Assembly: GCF_004569505.1 (NCBI RefSeq)
Contig: NZ_SPPK01000001.1
Span: 930,001 to 994,000 of the forward strand
Reading direction: 5' to 3'
From: Dysgonomonas mossii
GTDB taxonomy: Bacteria; Bacteroidota; Bacteroidia; Bacteroidales; Dysgonomonadaceae
Length of the DNA stretch: 64,000 nt
Of the stretch, positions 23,530 to 31,959 are shown piece after piece. The notes under the pieces were generated by a model, which did not search any database, was not told where the DNA came from, and saw only the letters and a program-made list of their open reading frames with translations. The translations under genes and the position numbers were made by a program. Numbering within the stretch: the stretch's first letter is position 1; every line of letters begins with the position of its first letter.

Positions 23530-25908
23530 ATGGTAGAAACTCCCGAGAAAAATATAAGATTCAAAGCTGTGCTTATATATTTAATCGTAGCTCTTATTTG
23601 TTGCGGAATGCTCATTTATATATATAAACTTAGAGACGATATCGATGATCAAAAAAGGAGTGTTTTGCAGTACTATAAGGAGTTGTCACTTGTAAACAAG
23701 CTGATTGATTCTGTAAACGCATCACAATTGGAAGTAAACCTTTATGTGTCCTCGAAACAAGTAAAGCATTATAAACTCTTTAATGAAAGATTAAATATTG
23801 TTGAATGTTTAATGGATTCTCTAAGTCATATAAATCCACTACACAATGAGAAACTACAGCAGATCAATAATCTTTTGGTAAAGAAAGGAGTAATTGTATC
23901 AAATTTGAATAAGCAGTTTAGCAATAAAAATCCAATCGAGTCAATAAATGAAGTATTAAAAGAAATTGATCCTGTTATCAGAAAAGATACTGTTTTAGTT
24001 ACTGCTACCATACAAGATACTATAATCTATTCGGGCTCTAAAAAAGGTTTTTGGAAAAAACTGGGTGAATTATTTTCATCATCAAAAGGATCAGATACTG
24101 TAACTTCTATTACTACAGCCAAATTGGATACATTGACCATGCCCAAGAATGATACACTCCATATAGTATCAGAAGTCACAGAAATAGCCGAACAAGCTAA
24201 AGACGATTATGTAAAACGAATTATATCAATCGAAAGCAATTTAAGTAATCTAATTGTAGCAGACCAAGAAATTTCTTCTGAGATTACAACATTGCTTATT
24301 GGTTTGTATAACCAGACCGTGCAGACAAGACTTGATGAAATTCAGAAAAGCGAACAACTTATACGAGATAATAATACTTACTCTATTATAAGCAGTATTG
24401 TTTCTCTTATCCTGATTTTTATATTCATATTGCTTATAATAAGTGATGTAAATAAAAGTTATAGGTTGCGAAAGAATCTAGAGCAGGCAAACCGAAGAGT
24501 CAAGCAGATTCTGGATAGCCGTCATAAGTTATTACTGTCTATTTCTCATGATATTAAAACGCCTCTTAATTCTATACTCGGAACCTTAGAATTAAAAGAA
24601 ACAAGGTATAATTTCCTTTCTGATGAGATTCGTACAATGAAGGATTCGGGACAATATATTCTTGCACTTTTAGGTAATTTATTAGAATTTTCGAGTATTG
24701 AGCAAGGTACCTCGAACATATCGAATCGTATATTTAATTTGCGTGACTTGTGTCAGCAGATAGTCGAAATGTTTATTCCTTTAGCCAATAAGAAGAAGCT
24801 AAAATTGTCTTATTCATTTGGATTCTATGAGAATTTGATATTGTCATCTGATTCTTTAAAAATCAAGCAGATACTAATAAATATCTTATCTAATTCGATT
24901 AAGTATACATCTGAAGGTTCCGTTCAATTTGATGTGAAATATTCTAATTCCATATTATATTGCATTATAGAAGATACGGGCGTAGGTATTCCTGAAAATC
25001 AAATAAAAAATATATTTCTACCATTTAGCCGGATAGATCAAAATTCTCATTTATCCGAAGGCTCAGGATTTGGTCTGTACGTAGTTAAGGGGTTAGTCGA
25101 TTTACTAAAAGGGAGTATAAAAGTTTCTTCTCAGGAAGGGACAGGCTCGAGAACTGAAATATCTATTCCTGTAAGCGAGGTCTTTGTAAAGGATAGTTTC
25201 ATTCCTAAGAGAATATTAGTGGTAGACGACGATATGTCTTATCTGATTATTATTCGTAATATGTTATTAAGCCTAGGGCATATACCTTCTACTTGTAACA
25301 ATATAGATGAATTTGACGCGATAGTAGCTGAGATTGGTCAATATGATGAGATCTTGACAGATATGGAAATGGAGACTTTTAGCGGTATTGATGTTTTAAA
25401 TAGGATAAAATACAGTGGAATAAATATACCGATTACAATAGTCACAGCCCGAGAAGATGTCGATTATGATGACTTTATAAGAATGGGCTTTAAAGCCTAT
25501 GTTAAAAAGCCTGTGTCAATAAGTGATCTAAAATTATTATTTGGAGGGCAAATAAAAGATGAAAGGAAGACTGGTTTTAGTTCGCTTAATAAAATGCTGG
25601 AAGAAGATTCTGATGCTTTACATGAGGTTCTGATATCTTTTGTTCAATCTACAGCAGAAAACGTGAGTCGGCTTAAGCAGGCTCTCCTTGAGAGTGATTT
25701 TAATACGGCTCAACTTATTGGTCATAAAATGCAGCCAATGTTTATACAACTTGCGGCTGTTGATAAATTAGATATATTGAAGAAACTAGATGCACATCGT
25801 TTAGATGCTACTGCAATGTATCCCGATTGGGAGAGCGATGTCTTTGAATTTATCGAATATGCCGAACAAATAATAAATGATGTTCAAAATTATTTGGATT
25901 CTCATTAA
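23530..25908 (+). CDS. Hybrid sensor histidine kinase with receiver and Hpt domains
   Basis: 792 residues. TM1 lies at about 12-31, an extracytoplasmic coiled-coil-like sensor region at about 32-280, and TM2 at about 284-305 (SIISSIVSLILIFIFILLII). Then come HisKA with phospho-acceptor His340 in LSISHDIKTPLNS, HATPase (ILINILSNSIKYTSEG; EDTGVGIPENQI; GSGFGLYVVKGLVDL), a receiver domain with Asp611 (ILTDMEMETFSGIDVL) and a C-terminal Hpt domain with His732 (LIGHKMQPMFIQLA). All phosphorelay residues are present, so the final Hpt should pass phosphate to a separate regulator. The convergent sigma-54-type regulator, whose gene overlaps this one at the 3' end, is the obvious partner. RteA of CTnDOT-type elements has a comparable layout, but no conjugation genes are present here. 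Confidence 0.9.
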   Translation: MVETPEKNIRFKAVLIYLIVALICCGMLIYIYKLRDDIDDQKRSVLQYYKELSLVNKLIDSVNASQLEVNLYVSSKQVKHYKLFNERLNIVECLMDSLSHINPLHNEKLQQINNLLVKKGVIVSNLNKQFSNKNPIESINEVLKEIDPVIRKDTVLVTATIQDTIIYSGSKKGFWKKLGELFSSSKGSDTVTSITTAKLDTLTMPKNDTLHIVSEVTEIAEQAKDDYVKRIISIESNLSNLIVADQEISSEITTLLIGLYNQTVQTRLDEIQKSEQLIRDNNTYSIISSIVSLILIFIFILLIISDVNKSYRLRKNLEQANRRVKQILDSRHKLLLSISHDIKTPLNSILGTLELKETRYNFLSDEIRTMKDSGQYILALLGNLLEFSSIEQGTSNISNRIFNLRDLCQQIVEMFIPLANKKKLKLSYSFGFYENLILSSDSLKIKQILINILSNSIKYTSEGSVQFDVKYSNSILYCIIEDTGVGIPENQIKNIFLPFSRIDQNSHLSEGSGFGLYVVKGLVDLLKGSIKVSSQEGTGSRTEISIPVSEVFVKDSFIPKRILVVDDDMSYLIIIRNMLLSLGHIPSTCNNIDEFDAIVAEIGQYDEILTDMEMETFSGIDVLNRIKYSGINIPITIVTAREDVDYDDFIRMGFKAYVKKPVSISDLKLLFGGQIKDERKTGFSSLNKMLEEDSDALHEVLISFVQSTAENVSRLKQALLESDFNTAQLIGHKMQPMFIQLAAVDKLDILKKLDAHRLDATAMYPDWESDVFEFIEYAEQIINDVQNYLDSH

Positions 25909-27215
25909 ATTTCCATACCATATTGATGCATTTTATTGTAAAGGGTTTTTCTATCAATATTGAGTAGGTTAGCTGCTTTCGTTTTATTTCCCTTTGTTAT
26001 TTTTAAGGCTTTGATAATTTGCTCCCGTTCATCTATTGGTAATAAGATTTGCTCTGTTTGTTTCGGGATTTGGATAAACTCAGGTAAAAGGTCTGGAGTA
26101 ATTTCTGTTCCTTTCGTAAACAATACTGTTCTACGTATTACATTTCTTAATTCTCGCAGATTTCCGGGCCAGTGGTATTCTTTTAGTATCGACATACATT
26201 CTTCCGAAAATCGCTCCACTTTTCGTTCCAATTCTTTATTGGCATCAGTTAAGAAGCTATTTGCAAAAAGAACAATATCATCTTTTCGCTCGCGCAAAGG
26301 TGGAACTATGAGTGTAAATTCATTTAATCTATGGTACAGATCTTCTCGGAAACGTCCTTCGGTGATAGCTGTTTCCAAATTTTCATTCGTTGCAACTATC
26401 ATTCTTACATCTACTTTTATGTCTGTGGCAGAACCCACCGGGCGTATTTTTCGCTCCTGTATGGCTCTTAATAACTGAACCTGAACCTCATATGACAAAT
26501 TTCCGACTTCATCAAGAAAAACAGTACCTCCCTCTGCTTGCTCAAATACACCCTTCTTATCTGCAATAGCAGAGGTAAAAGATCCTTTAAGATGTCCAAA
26601 CAGTTCACTTGGGGCTAATTCTTTTGATAAGCTACCACAATCCACAGCTATAAACTGAGCTTGTTTTCTTTGACTGTAATCATGTATCATTTTAGCCGTA
26701 TATTCTTTTCCGGTGCCGCTTTCTCCTCTTATAAGTACAGACAAATGTGTCGGTGCTACGAGTTGTATATGCTCATACATCTGTTTGGATAAATCACTGG
26801 TACCATAAACGATACGTGTAGTAGAAAGTGTTTCTTTTGATGTTTGAATAGGAGTATGATTTAAAGCCTCTTCTATTTTTGATTTTAGAACTTCCGGGTT
26901 TATGGGTTTTTCCATATAATCAAAAGCTCCAAGTTTAATTGCAGAGACTGCACTTTGAACTTCTCCGTAGCTCGTCATAACAATAACAGGAGTATTAATT
27001 TTCTTCTCTCTGATCCAAGTCAGTAACATTATACCATCTCCATCAGGAAGTCTTAGGTCTGTGATGATTAACGAGAAATCAACTTTTAATAAATCTTTTT
27101 TAGCTTCGTCTACAGTCGATCTAACCAAAGGATCAAATCCATTTTTATTAAACCATTTTTTTAGGACAATTCCGAATGTATTGTCATCTTCAATAATTAA
27201 AACTTTGGAAGCCAT
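25905..27215 (-). CDS. Sigma-54-type response regulator (NtrC/AtoC/RteB class)
   Basis: 436 residues: receiver with phospho-acceptor Asp53 (SLIITDLRLPDGDG), AAA+ domain with Walker A GESGTGKEYTAK and Walker B GGTVFLDEVGNL, and a C-terminal Fis-type helix-turn-helix (NKTKAANLLNIDRKTLYNKM). The loop that normally reads GAFTGA and contacts sigma-54 reads GSFTSA here, changed at two positions. The gene is convergent with the hybrid kinase and the two stop codons share the bases TTAA at 25905-25908. It probably receives phosphate from the kinase's Hpt domain. No TGGC-N9-TTGC sigma-54 promoter was noticed nearby, so its targets are unknown. Confidence 0.92.
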   Translation of the reverse strand: MASKVLIIEDDNTFGIVLKKWFNKNGFDPLVRSTVDEAKKDLLKVDFSLIITDLRLPDGDGIMLLTWIREKKINTPVIVMTSYGEVQSAVSAIKLGAFDYMEKPINPEVLKSKIEEALNHTPIQTSKETLSTTRIVYGTSDLSKQMYEHIQLVAPTHLSVLIRGESGTGKEYTAKMIHDYSQRKQAQFIAVDCGSLSKELAPSELFGHLKGSFTSAIADKKGVFEQAEGGTVFLDEVGNLSYEVQVQLLRAIQERKIRPVGSATDIKVDVRMIVATNENLETAITEGRFREDLYHRLNEFTLIVPPLRERKDDIVLFANSFLTDANKELERKVERFSEECMSILKEYHWPGNLRELRNVIRRTVLFTKGTEITPDLLPEFIQIPKQTEQILLPIDEREQIIKALKITKGNKTKAANLLNIDRKTLYNKMHQYGMEI

Positions 27216-27352
27216 TATTCATTATCAGTTAGAGGAATATTCTCTCAAAATTATTTGTTTTTATTTTCAGACGAAAAGCTTTTATTCATAATTAACACTA
27301 ATGAATAAAATGCTATTAGATCAACTTACTAATCAAAGTTGTATAAAACAAC

Positions 27353-27389
27353 ATATAGCTGAAGGGGATTAATCTCCCCTCAACTATAT
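27353..27389 (-). terminator. Terminator-like hairpin after the ABC exporter genes
   Basis: AGGGGA (27363-27368) pairs with TCCCCT (27375-27380). Outside a small internal loop, ATATAG (27353-27358) pairs with CTATAT (27384-27389). In the minus-strand direction the stem is followed by a T-rich tract. It would end the ABC operon before the downstream sigma-54 regulator gene. Confidence 0.65.
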
Positions 27390-27449
27390 TGTTTGATTAA
27401 TAATAATCATATGTTTTTTGTAAATGAGATTGATAATGGGTAACCTAAA

Positions 27450-28568
27450 TCAATTCCATTTAAATAGTTTCATACCTATAACGAAGCAGATAATTCCAAG
27501 AGCTGATAAAGTACAAGTAGGATAAATCACTTCCATCCATCCTGCTCCCTCATTAAAAATGCTACGTATTCCATCTGTTAGTGCAGTTAGCGGAAGTAAC
27601 TTAATAGTACTGATGCTCCACTCGGGGAAATTATGGTAACTAAAGAAGATTCCCGATAACAGCATCATAGGCATTTGTACAGCATTAATCCATCCTGTGC
27701 CCACCTCCGTTTTAGTAGTACGGGATGCAACTAAGATGGCGATTCCTGTAAACGCAAGGTTTCCGGCCAAAAATAAGACAATCAACGCTCCGATGTTTCC
27801 CTGGATATGAATATCGAATATTAGCCATGCGAAAAACAGAAGAATCAGAGACTCAACTACATTCATGAGAATACGTACAAACATCAATGCAAACAAGAAA
27901 TTCGACTTCTTCATGGGTGTTGCAACCATCCGTCTTAACAATTTCTGGGATCTTCGTTCGATAATTGTATAACTAATTCCCCACATAATAGAACTCATCA
28001 ATCCGAAAGCAATTAGCCCTGGTATGAGGAAGTCAATATAACGAACACCTAGTAATGTTAATGGTTCTATATTGGTGTTTTCTGCATTCATGGTTAAATC
28101 GGGTGATTTTACCAATGCTGAAAGTTTCATATATGCTAATTGAGACTGAGTATTGAGCGGGTCGAAATGATAGATGGCCTTTCCCAACGAGTCTGTAACA
28201 ATCACATCTGCTTCGCCCCTCTTTAATGAAATGATAGCAGAATCCCAGTCGCTTTGTGAGAACTTAAATACGGTATTACCCAGTTCTTTGTTACTAATTT
28301 TCCAATTTAGGACGTTCCCATCTTTACTTTGTACATTTGTTCCATAAATATGGAGGAGTGAATCTAATTCTGTTTTATTCTTTTCTACAAGAATAACATT
28401 AAATTTTGATTCCGTTTGCTGTGTAAAAGCCAAACCCAATCCGATGGAGATGAGTACAGGAAAGATCATACCCCAAAAAAGAACTTCCGGTTCACGGATT
28501 GTTAATAAAAACTGGGTCTTGAAAAGTTGATATAGTTGATTGGTTTTGATTGATTCCTTTATTGACAT
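27450..28568 (-). CDS. ABC-2 type permease
   Basis: 372 residues. One N-terminal membrane helix (LFWGMIFPVLISIGLGLAFT) is followed by an extracytoplasmic domain of about 130 residues. A cluster of five helices follows (YIDFLIPGLIAFGLMSSIMW; GNIGALIVLFLAGNLAFTGI; MLLSGIFFSYHNFPEWS), the layout of ABC2_membrane_3 exporters. It pairs with the ATPase encoded 23 bp upstream as a complete simple exporter. The substrate is not deducible; such pairs are often drug- or lipid-exporter-like. Confidence 0.85.
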   Translation of the reverse strand: MSIKESIKTNQLYQLFKTQFLLTIREPEVLFWGMIFPVLISIGLGLAFTQQTESKFNVILVEKNKTELDSLLHIYGTNVQSKDGNVLNWKISNKELGNTVFKFSQSDWDSAIISLKRGEADVIVTDSLGKAIYHFDPLNTQSQLAYMKLSALVKSPDLTMNAENTNIEPLTLLGVRYIDFLIPGLIAFGLMSSIMWGISYTIIERRSQKLLRRMVATPMKKSNFLFALMFVRILMNVVESLILLFFAWLIFDIHIQGNIGALIVLFLAGNLAFTGIAILVASRTTKTEVGTGWINAVQMPMMLLSGIFFSYHNFPEWSISTIKLLPLTALTDGIRSIFNEGAGWMEVIYPTCTLSALGIICFVIGMKLFKWN

Positions 28569-28591
28569 AATTGAAAGTATATAAGTGTTAT

Positions 28592-29332
28592 TTACAGTAC
28601 AATATTTCCGTTCTCTCGAAGAGCTTTTCCTGTGAGGTTGATAAATAATTCGTCGAGGTTACGGGAATTTTCGTCCAACAATTCTTCTAGTTTTCCTTCC
28701 TTTAATATTTTTCCTTCATCAATAATGATTATATGGTCGCAAAGAGATTCAGCTTCTTCCATATAATGTGTTGTCAGGATAAGAGTGGTTTCACCTTTGT
28801 CTTTTAATTCTTTCAGAATATTCCACAGGTCGAGTCGCGAATGTGGGTCGAGTCCGGTAGTAGGTTCGTCCAAAAAAAGAATTTGAGGAGTATTTAGTAG
28901 TGCTACTCCTAAAGCAAGCCGTTGTCGTTGTCCTCCGGAGAGTGTTCCTACCATAGATTTTCGTTTACTTTCCAGACCGGTGAGTTCGATAATTTCATTT
29001 GCTCGTTTCTCACCAAGTCGGAAGAAACTGGCAAACAAGCATAATGTTTCAAAGACAGTCAGTTTATCCGAGAAACGAGTCTCTTGTAATGATAGACCTA
29101 TTATTGCCCGGAGTTCCTTTTCATTCTTATGCCAATTTTTACCCTGCAAGAGAATTTCTCCGGAGTCCGGCTTTTTTAATCCTTCCATCATCTCAACCAT
29201 TGTTGTCTTTCCGGCTCCATTAGGTCCAAGCAAAGCTACAAATTTGCCGGGTTCTATTCCAAAAGAGATACCTCTAACGGCATGTACATCCTTAAATGAC
29301 TTATATACGTCTTTTACTTCTATCTGATACAT
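28592..29332 (-). CDS. ABC transporter ATPase
   Basis: 246 residues with Walker A GPNGAGKTT, signature LSGGQRQRL, Walker B ILFLDEPTTGLD and switch His in ILTTHYMEEAESL, so a functional nucleotide-binding protein of the DrrA/CcmA-like export class. It is translated upstream of the permease gene and divergent from the choloylglycine hydrolase gene. The shared 430-bp intergenic region contains the composite element described at 29603-29692, which might also affect this operon. Confidence 0.9.
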   Translation of the reverse strand: MYQIEVKDVYKSFKDVHAVRGISFGIEPGKFVALLGPNGAGKTTMVEMMEGLKKPDSGEILLQGKNWHKNEKELRAIIGLSLQETRFSDKLTVFETLCLFASFFRLGEKRANEIIELTGLESKRKSMVGTLSGGQRQRLALGVALLNTPQILFLDEPTTGLDPHSRLDLWNILKELKDKGETTLILTTHYMEEAESLCDHIIIIDEGKILKEGKLEELLDENSRNLDELFINLTGKALRENGNIVL

Positions 29333-29762
29333 TATTCTAATTTATTTACCCTACCTATTTATTATTAAGTGATAAAAGTAATAACGAATTTTATCACTAC
29401 AAAGTTTTGGTATTTGGTAATCTATTTTGATTATAGCTCTAAACACATCTTTATATCCATATTAAAATTAAAGGCGTATGTTGTTCATTAGTTTGTTATT
29501 GTATGTTTCTGTAAGAATATTTGAGAGATGCTGTATTTGTGATATTCAATACCGCTTTAGAAGACGCGATGAATAATCAAATTTTAATATCTAAAGAATA
29601 TTATTAGAAAAATATTAGAGTCCTACTCTTTAATTCTAATATTTTTATAATTATCTGTTTGATATGTATTTATGTCGTAGTATCTACCTTTGCAGTATCA
29701 AAATTAGAAAACAATATTATAAAATCAAAAATAGTTTAAATCACAATTAAAAAATTAAAGAA
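29333..29762. other. Divergent promoter region
   Basis: No coding frame. It separates the ABC exporter operon (minus) from the choloylglycine-hydrolase-family gene (plus). The right half contains the four-promoter composite element and a -7 box; the left half shows no clear minus-strand -7 box. Confidence 0.6.
29603..29692 (+). promoter_or_regulatory. Composite regulatory element and promoter, copy C
   Basis: ATTAGAA at 29603-29609 and ATTAGAG at 29614-29620 (11-bp period) are followed by inverted TTCTAAT at 29634-29640 running into ATTTTTATAAT. The -7 box TACCTTTG is at 29685-29692, 51 bp from the start of the inverted copy. A TTTG at 29658-29661 is a weak, over-spaced -33 candidate. The same layout is found at three other promoters in the window. 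Confidence 0.75.
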
Positions 29763-30806
29763 ATGAAAAGAATTTATTTGTTTATCGTAGGCTTTATATG
29801 TTTGGTAACAATACCGAAAGCGAATGCATGTACACGCGTCGTTTATACCGGAGATAATGGAATGGTAGTAACAGGTCGTACAATGGACTGGAAAACTGAA
29901 ATGCATAGTAATATATGGGTTTTCCCTAGAGGGATGGAAAGAAGTGGGGAAACCGGAAGCAATTCTTTAAAATGGACCTCTAGATATGGTAGTGTAGTAA
30001 CATCTGCTTTTGAAATAGCCAGTACGGATGGAATGAATGAGAAGGGTTTAGTTGCAAATTTGTTATGGTTGAATGAGTCTGTATATCCGGCATGGGATAA
30101 GAGCAAACCGGGACTAACCATAGCTGCTTGGGTACAATATATGCTCGATAACTTTGCTTCGGTTGATGAAGCTGTTTCTTTTGTAGGTAAAAATTCTTTT
30201 CAAGTAGTTTCTGATAAGATGCCTGATGGTTCGAGACTGGCAACATTACACCTTGCTATTTCTGATGCTACAGGCGATAGCGCTATTTTCGAATATATAG
30301 ATGGAAAGCTCAATATCTACCATAGCAAGGACTATAATGTAATGACCAATTCTCCAACTTATGATAAACAGTTGGCCTTGAATGACTATTGGAAGTCTAT
30401 TGGCGGATTGACTTTCCTTCCGGGTACTAATCGTGCTGCCGATCGTTTTGCGAGAGCTAGCTTCTATATCGATGCACTTCCCAAAATAGGAGATGAGAAA
30501 TTAGCGGTAGCAAGCGTTTTCAGTGTTATTCGTAACGCCTCTGTTCCTTATGGAATTTCTACTCCTGATAGTCCTGAGATTTCTACAACACAATGGAGAA
30601 CAGTATCGGATAGTAAGAATTTGACTTATTTCTTTGAATCGAGTTTGACTCCGAATACATTCTGGGTAAATCTTCAGGACATGAATTTATCAAAAGGTGC
30701 TCCTGTCCTTAAATTGTCTTTAGCTAATGGTGAAACTTACAATGGGAATACAATAAATAACTTCAAGGTTTCACAGCCGTTCAAATTTTTGGGTGTGAAT
30801 GATTAA
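29763..30806 (+). CDS. Choloylglycine hydrolase family protein (bile salt hydrolase / penicillin acylase type), periplasmic
   Basis: 347 residues. A signal peptide ends NANA at 19-22, and the next residue, Cys23 (CTRVVYTG), becomes the N-terminal nucleophile of this Ntn-hydrolase family. Supporting motifs are VTGRTMDWKTEM, STDGMNEKGLVANLLWL, DYNVMTNSPTYDKQLALNDY and NRAADRFARASFYID. Family members hydrolyse linear amides such as conjugated bile salts, penicillin V or N-acyl homoserine lactones. The Gram-negative periplasmic branch includes bile salt hydrolases of Bacteroides. Substrate is not decided by the sequence. Its promoter carries the composite element shared with the TolC-pump and fimbrial promoters. 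Confidence 0.88.
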   Translation: MKRIYLFIVGFICLVTIPKANACTRVVYTGDNGMVVTGRTMDWKTEMHSNIWVFPRGMERSGETGSNSLKWTSRYGSVVTSAFEIASTDGMNEKGLVANLLWLNESVYPAWDKSKPGLTIAAWVQYMLDNFASVDEAVSFVGKNSFQVVSDKMPDGSRLATLHLAISDATGDSAIFEYIDGKLNIYHSKDYNVMTNSPTYDKQLALNDYWKSIGGLTFLPGTNRAADRFARASFYIDALPKIGDEKLAVASVFSVIRNASVPYGISTPDSPEISTTQWRTVSDSKNLTYFFESSLTPNTFWVNLQDMNLSKGAPVLKLSLANGETYNGNTINNFKVSQPFKFLGVND

Positions 30807-30818
30807 GGAATAAAGATT

Positions 30819-30847
30819 GAAAAGTCCATTGAAGAAATGGACTTTTC
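30819..30847 (+). terminator. Terminator hairpin
   Basis: Perfect 12-bp arms GAAAAGTCCATT (30819-30830) and AATGGACTTTTC (30836-30847) around a five-base loop, followed by a moderately T-rich tract. It lies 12 bp after the choloylglycine-hydrolase-family stop. Confidence 0.8.
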
Positions 30848-31267
30848 GATTTGTATTTTACACGTAGTTTATTACACTTATTTTTGGTCTTTATCCAATA
30901 AATATACTACCCTCCTTGGCTCTGTTTTATAATAATTTAGGATTCGGTGTTACATCGTTTTATTCTCGAGCCGTCTTTATCACAAAGTGCAATATTCTTA
31001 TCTTCTTAAGTAAATCAGATTCGCACTTGTTCTGAAAGTATTTACGCTACCATATTCCGATATTATTTTTCGGTATATAACTGTATAGATTTTTTCTCTT
31101 CGGAAAAAGTCATGAGTGTCTTATTCTATTTTATAATGACCATCGGACATTAAGAAGTGTAAAATATTTATTGATAGATCGTGCGTTGCTACTGTCTTAT
31201 CCGTTTGCTCTTATTGAGGAGTATTTATGATAAATCAATTAATTTCTATAAATAATCTAATTATTCT
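30848..31267. other. Non-coding region upstream of the ECF sigma gene
   Basis: No gene-like frame. It must hold the promoter of the sigma factor gene. A CGTGCGT heptamer at 31180-31186 recurs at 31892-31898, just upstream of the anti-sigma gene. Confidence 0.5.
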
Positions 31268-31822
31268 TTGGAGAATCAGATAACATACAAATTATTAGAA
31301 GCTTTACATAAAGGGAACCATAAAGCATTTGAAACTATATTTCTGAAGTATTTTCCGAAAGTAAAGTATTACATAAATGGCTTTGTAAAGTCTGTTGCTG
31401 TTGCAGAAGAACTAACTCAGAATGTATTTGTCAAAGTTTGGGAGAATCATGATTCGTTTACGATAACTTCTAAAGGGATTAAAGGCTTTGATTCATATAT
31501 ATACACGATTGCCTATCGCCAAACGATCGATTACATCCGAGGCAAACAGATTCGCGAATCATTTTATAATGAACGAATAGTATTACCCTTAGACTTAGTA
31601 AATGCTGAGGATGAGTATATAGCAAAGGAAACCATGCTGCTGGTAGAAATGGAAATAGAAAATATGCCTGAAAAGCAGCGAACTATATATAAGATGAGCA
31701 GAAATCAAGGGATACCGAACGATAAGATAGCCGAACAGCTAGAGATAAGTAAAAGAACAGTCGAAAATCAATTGAGCTTAGCAATGAGAAAAATTAGAAA
31801 TGTACTATCATTTTTCTTTTAA
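31268..31822 (+). CDS. ECF sigma factor
   Basis: 184 residues, the usual length for Bacteroidota ECF sigma factors paired with FecR. Region 2 is visible as HKAFETIFLKYFPKVKYYIN and VAEELTQNVFVKVWENHD, region 4 as MPEKQRTIYKMSRNQGIPND followed by KIAEQLEISKRTVENQLSLA. The frame opens only 12 bases upstream of the TTG codon at 31268, and the next ATG lies inside the conserved body, so TTG is the start. It is followed by the FecR gene after 137 bp and heads the cluster that leads to the fimbrial genes. Confidence 0.9.
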   Translation: MENQITYKLLEALHKGNHKAFETIFLKYFPKVKYYINGFVKSVAVAEELTQNVFVKVWENHDSFTITSKGIKGFDSYIYTIAYRQTIDYIRGKQIRESFYNERIVLPLDLVNAEDEYIAKETMLLVEMEIENMPEKQRTIYKMSRNQGIPNDKIAEQLEISKRTVENQLSLAMRKIRNVLSFFF

Positions 31823-31959
31823 AAAAAGATATACAATGATCATATTATTAAAACATTATGTAATTAAAGAAAGAAAATTATTTTTTTGACCGTGCGTAGA
31901 TATAGGCTAGATCGTTTTTAATACAGAACGTGAAAGTAAAGCTCAACAAAAAATAGAAA

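Noticed and set aside
25960..26478. Long open frame antisense to the sigma-54-type regulator gene
   Set aside because: It mirrors the codon pattern of the real gene and has no domain-like features; a shadow frame.
23530..27215. RteA/RteB of a CTnDOT-type conjugative transposon
   Set aside because: The architecture is similar, but the genes are convergent rather than an operon and no tetQ, rteC, excision, mobilisation or integrase genes are in the window.
31093..31180. Possible fifth copy of the composite element before the ECF sigma gene (ATTCTATTTTATAATGA at 31123-31139)
   Set aside because: The inverted half resembles the others, but no ATTAGA pair lies at the required distance upstream and no TAnnTTTG box at 51 bp downstream.
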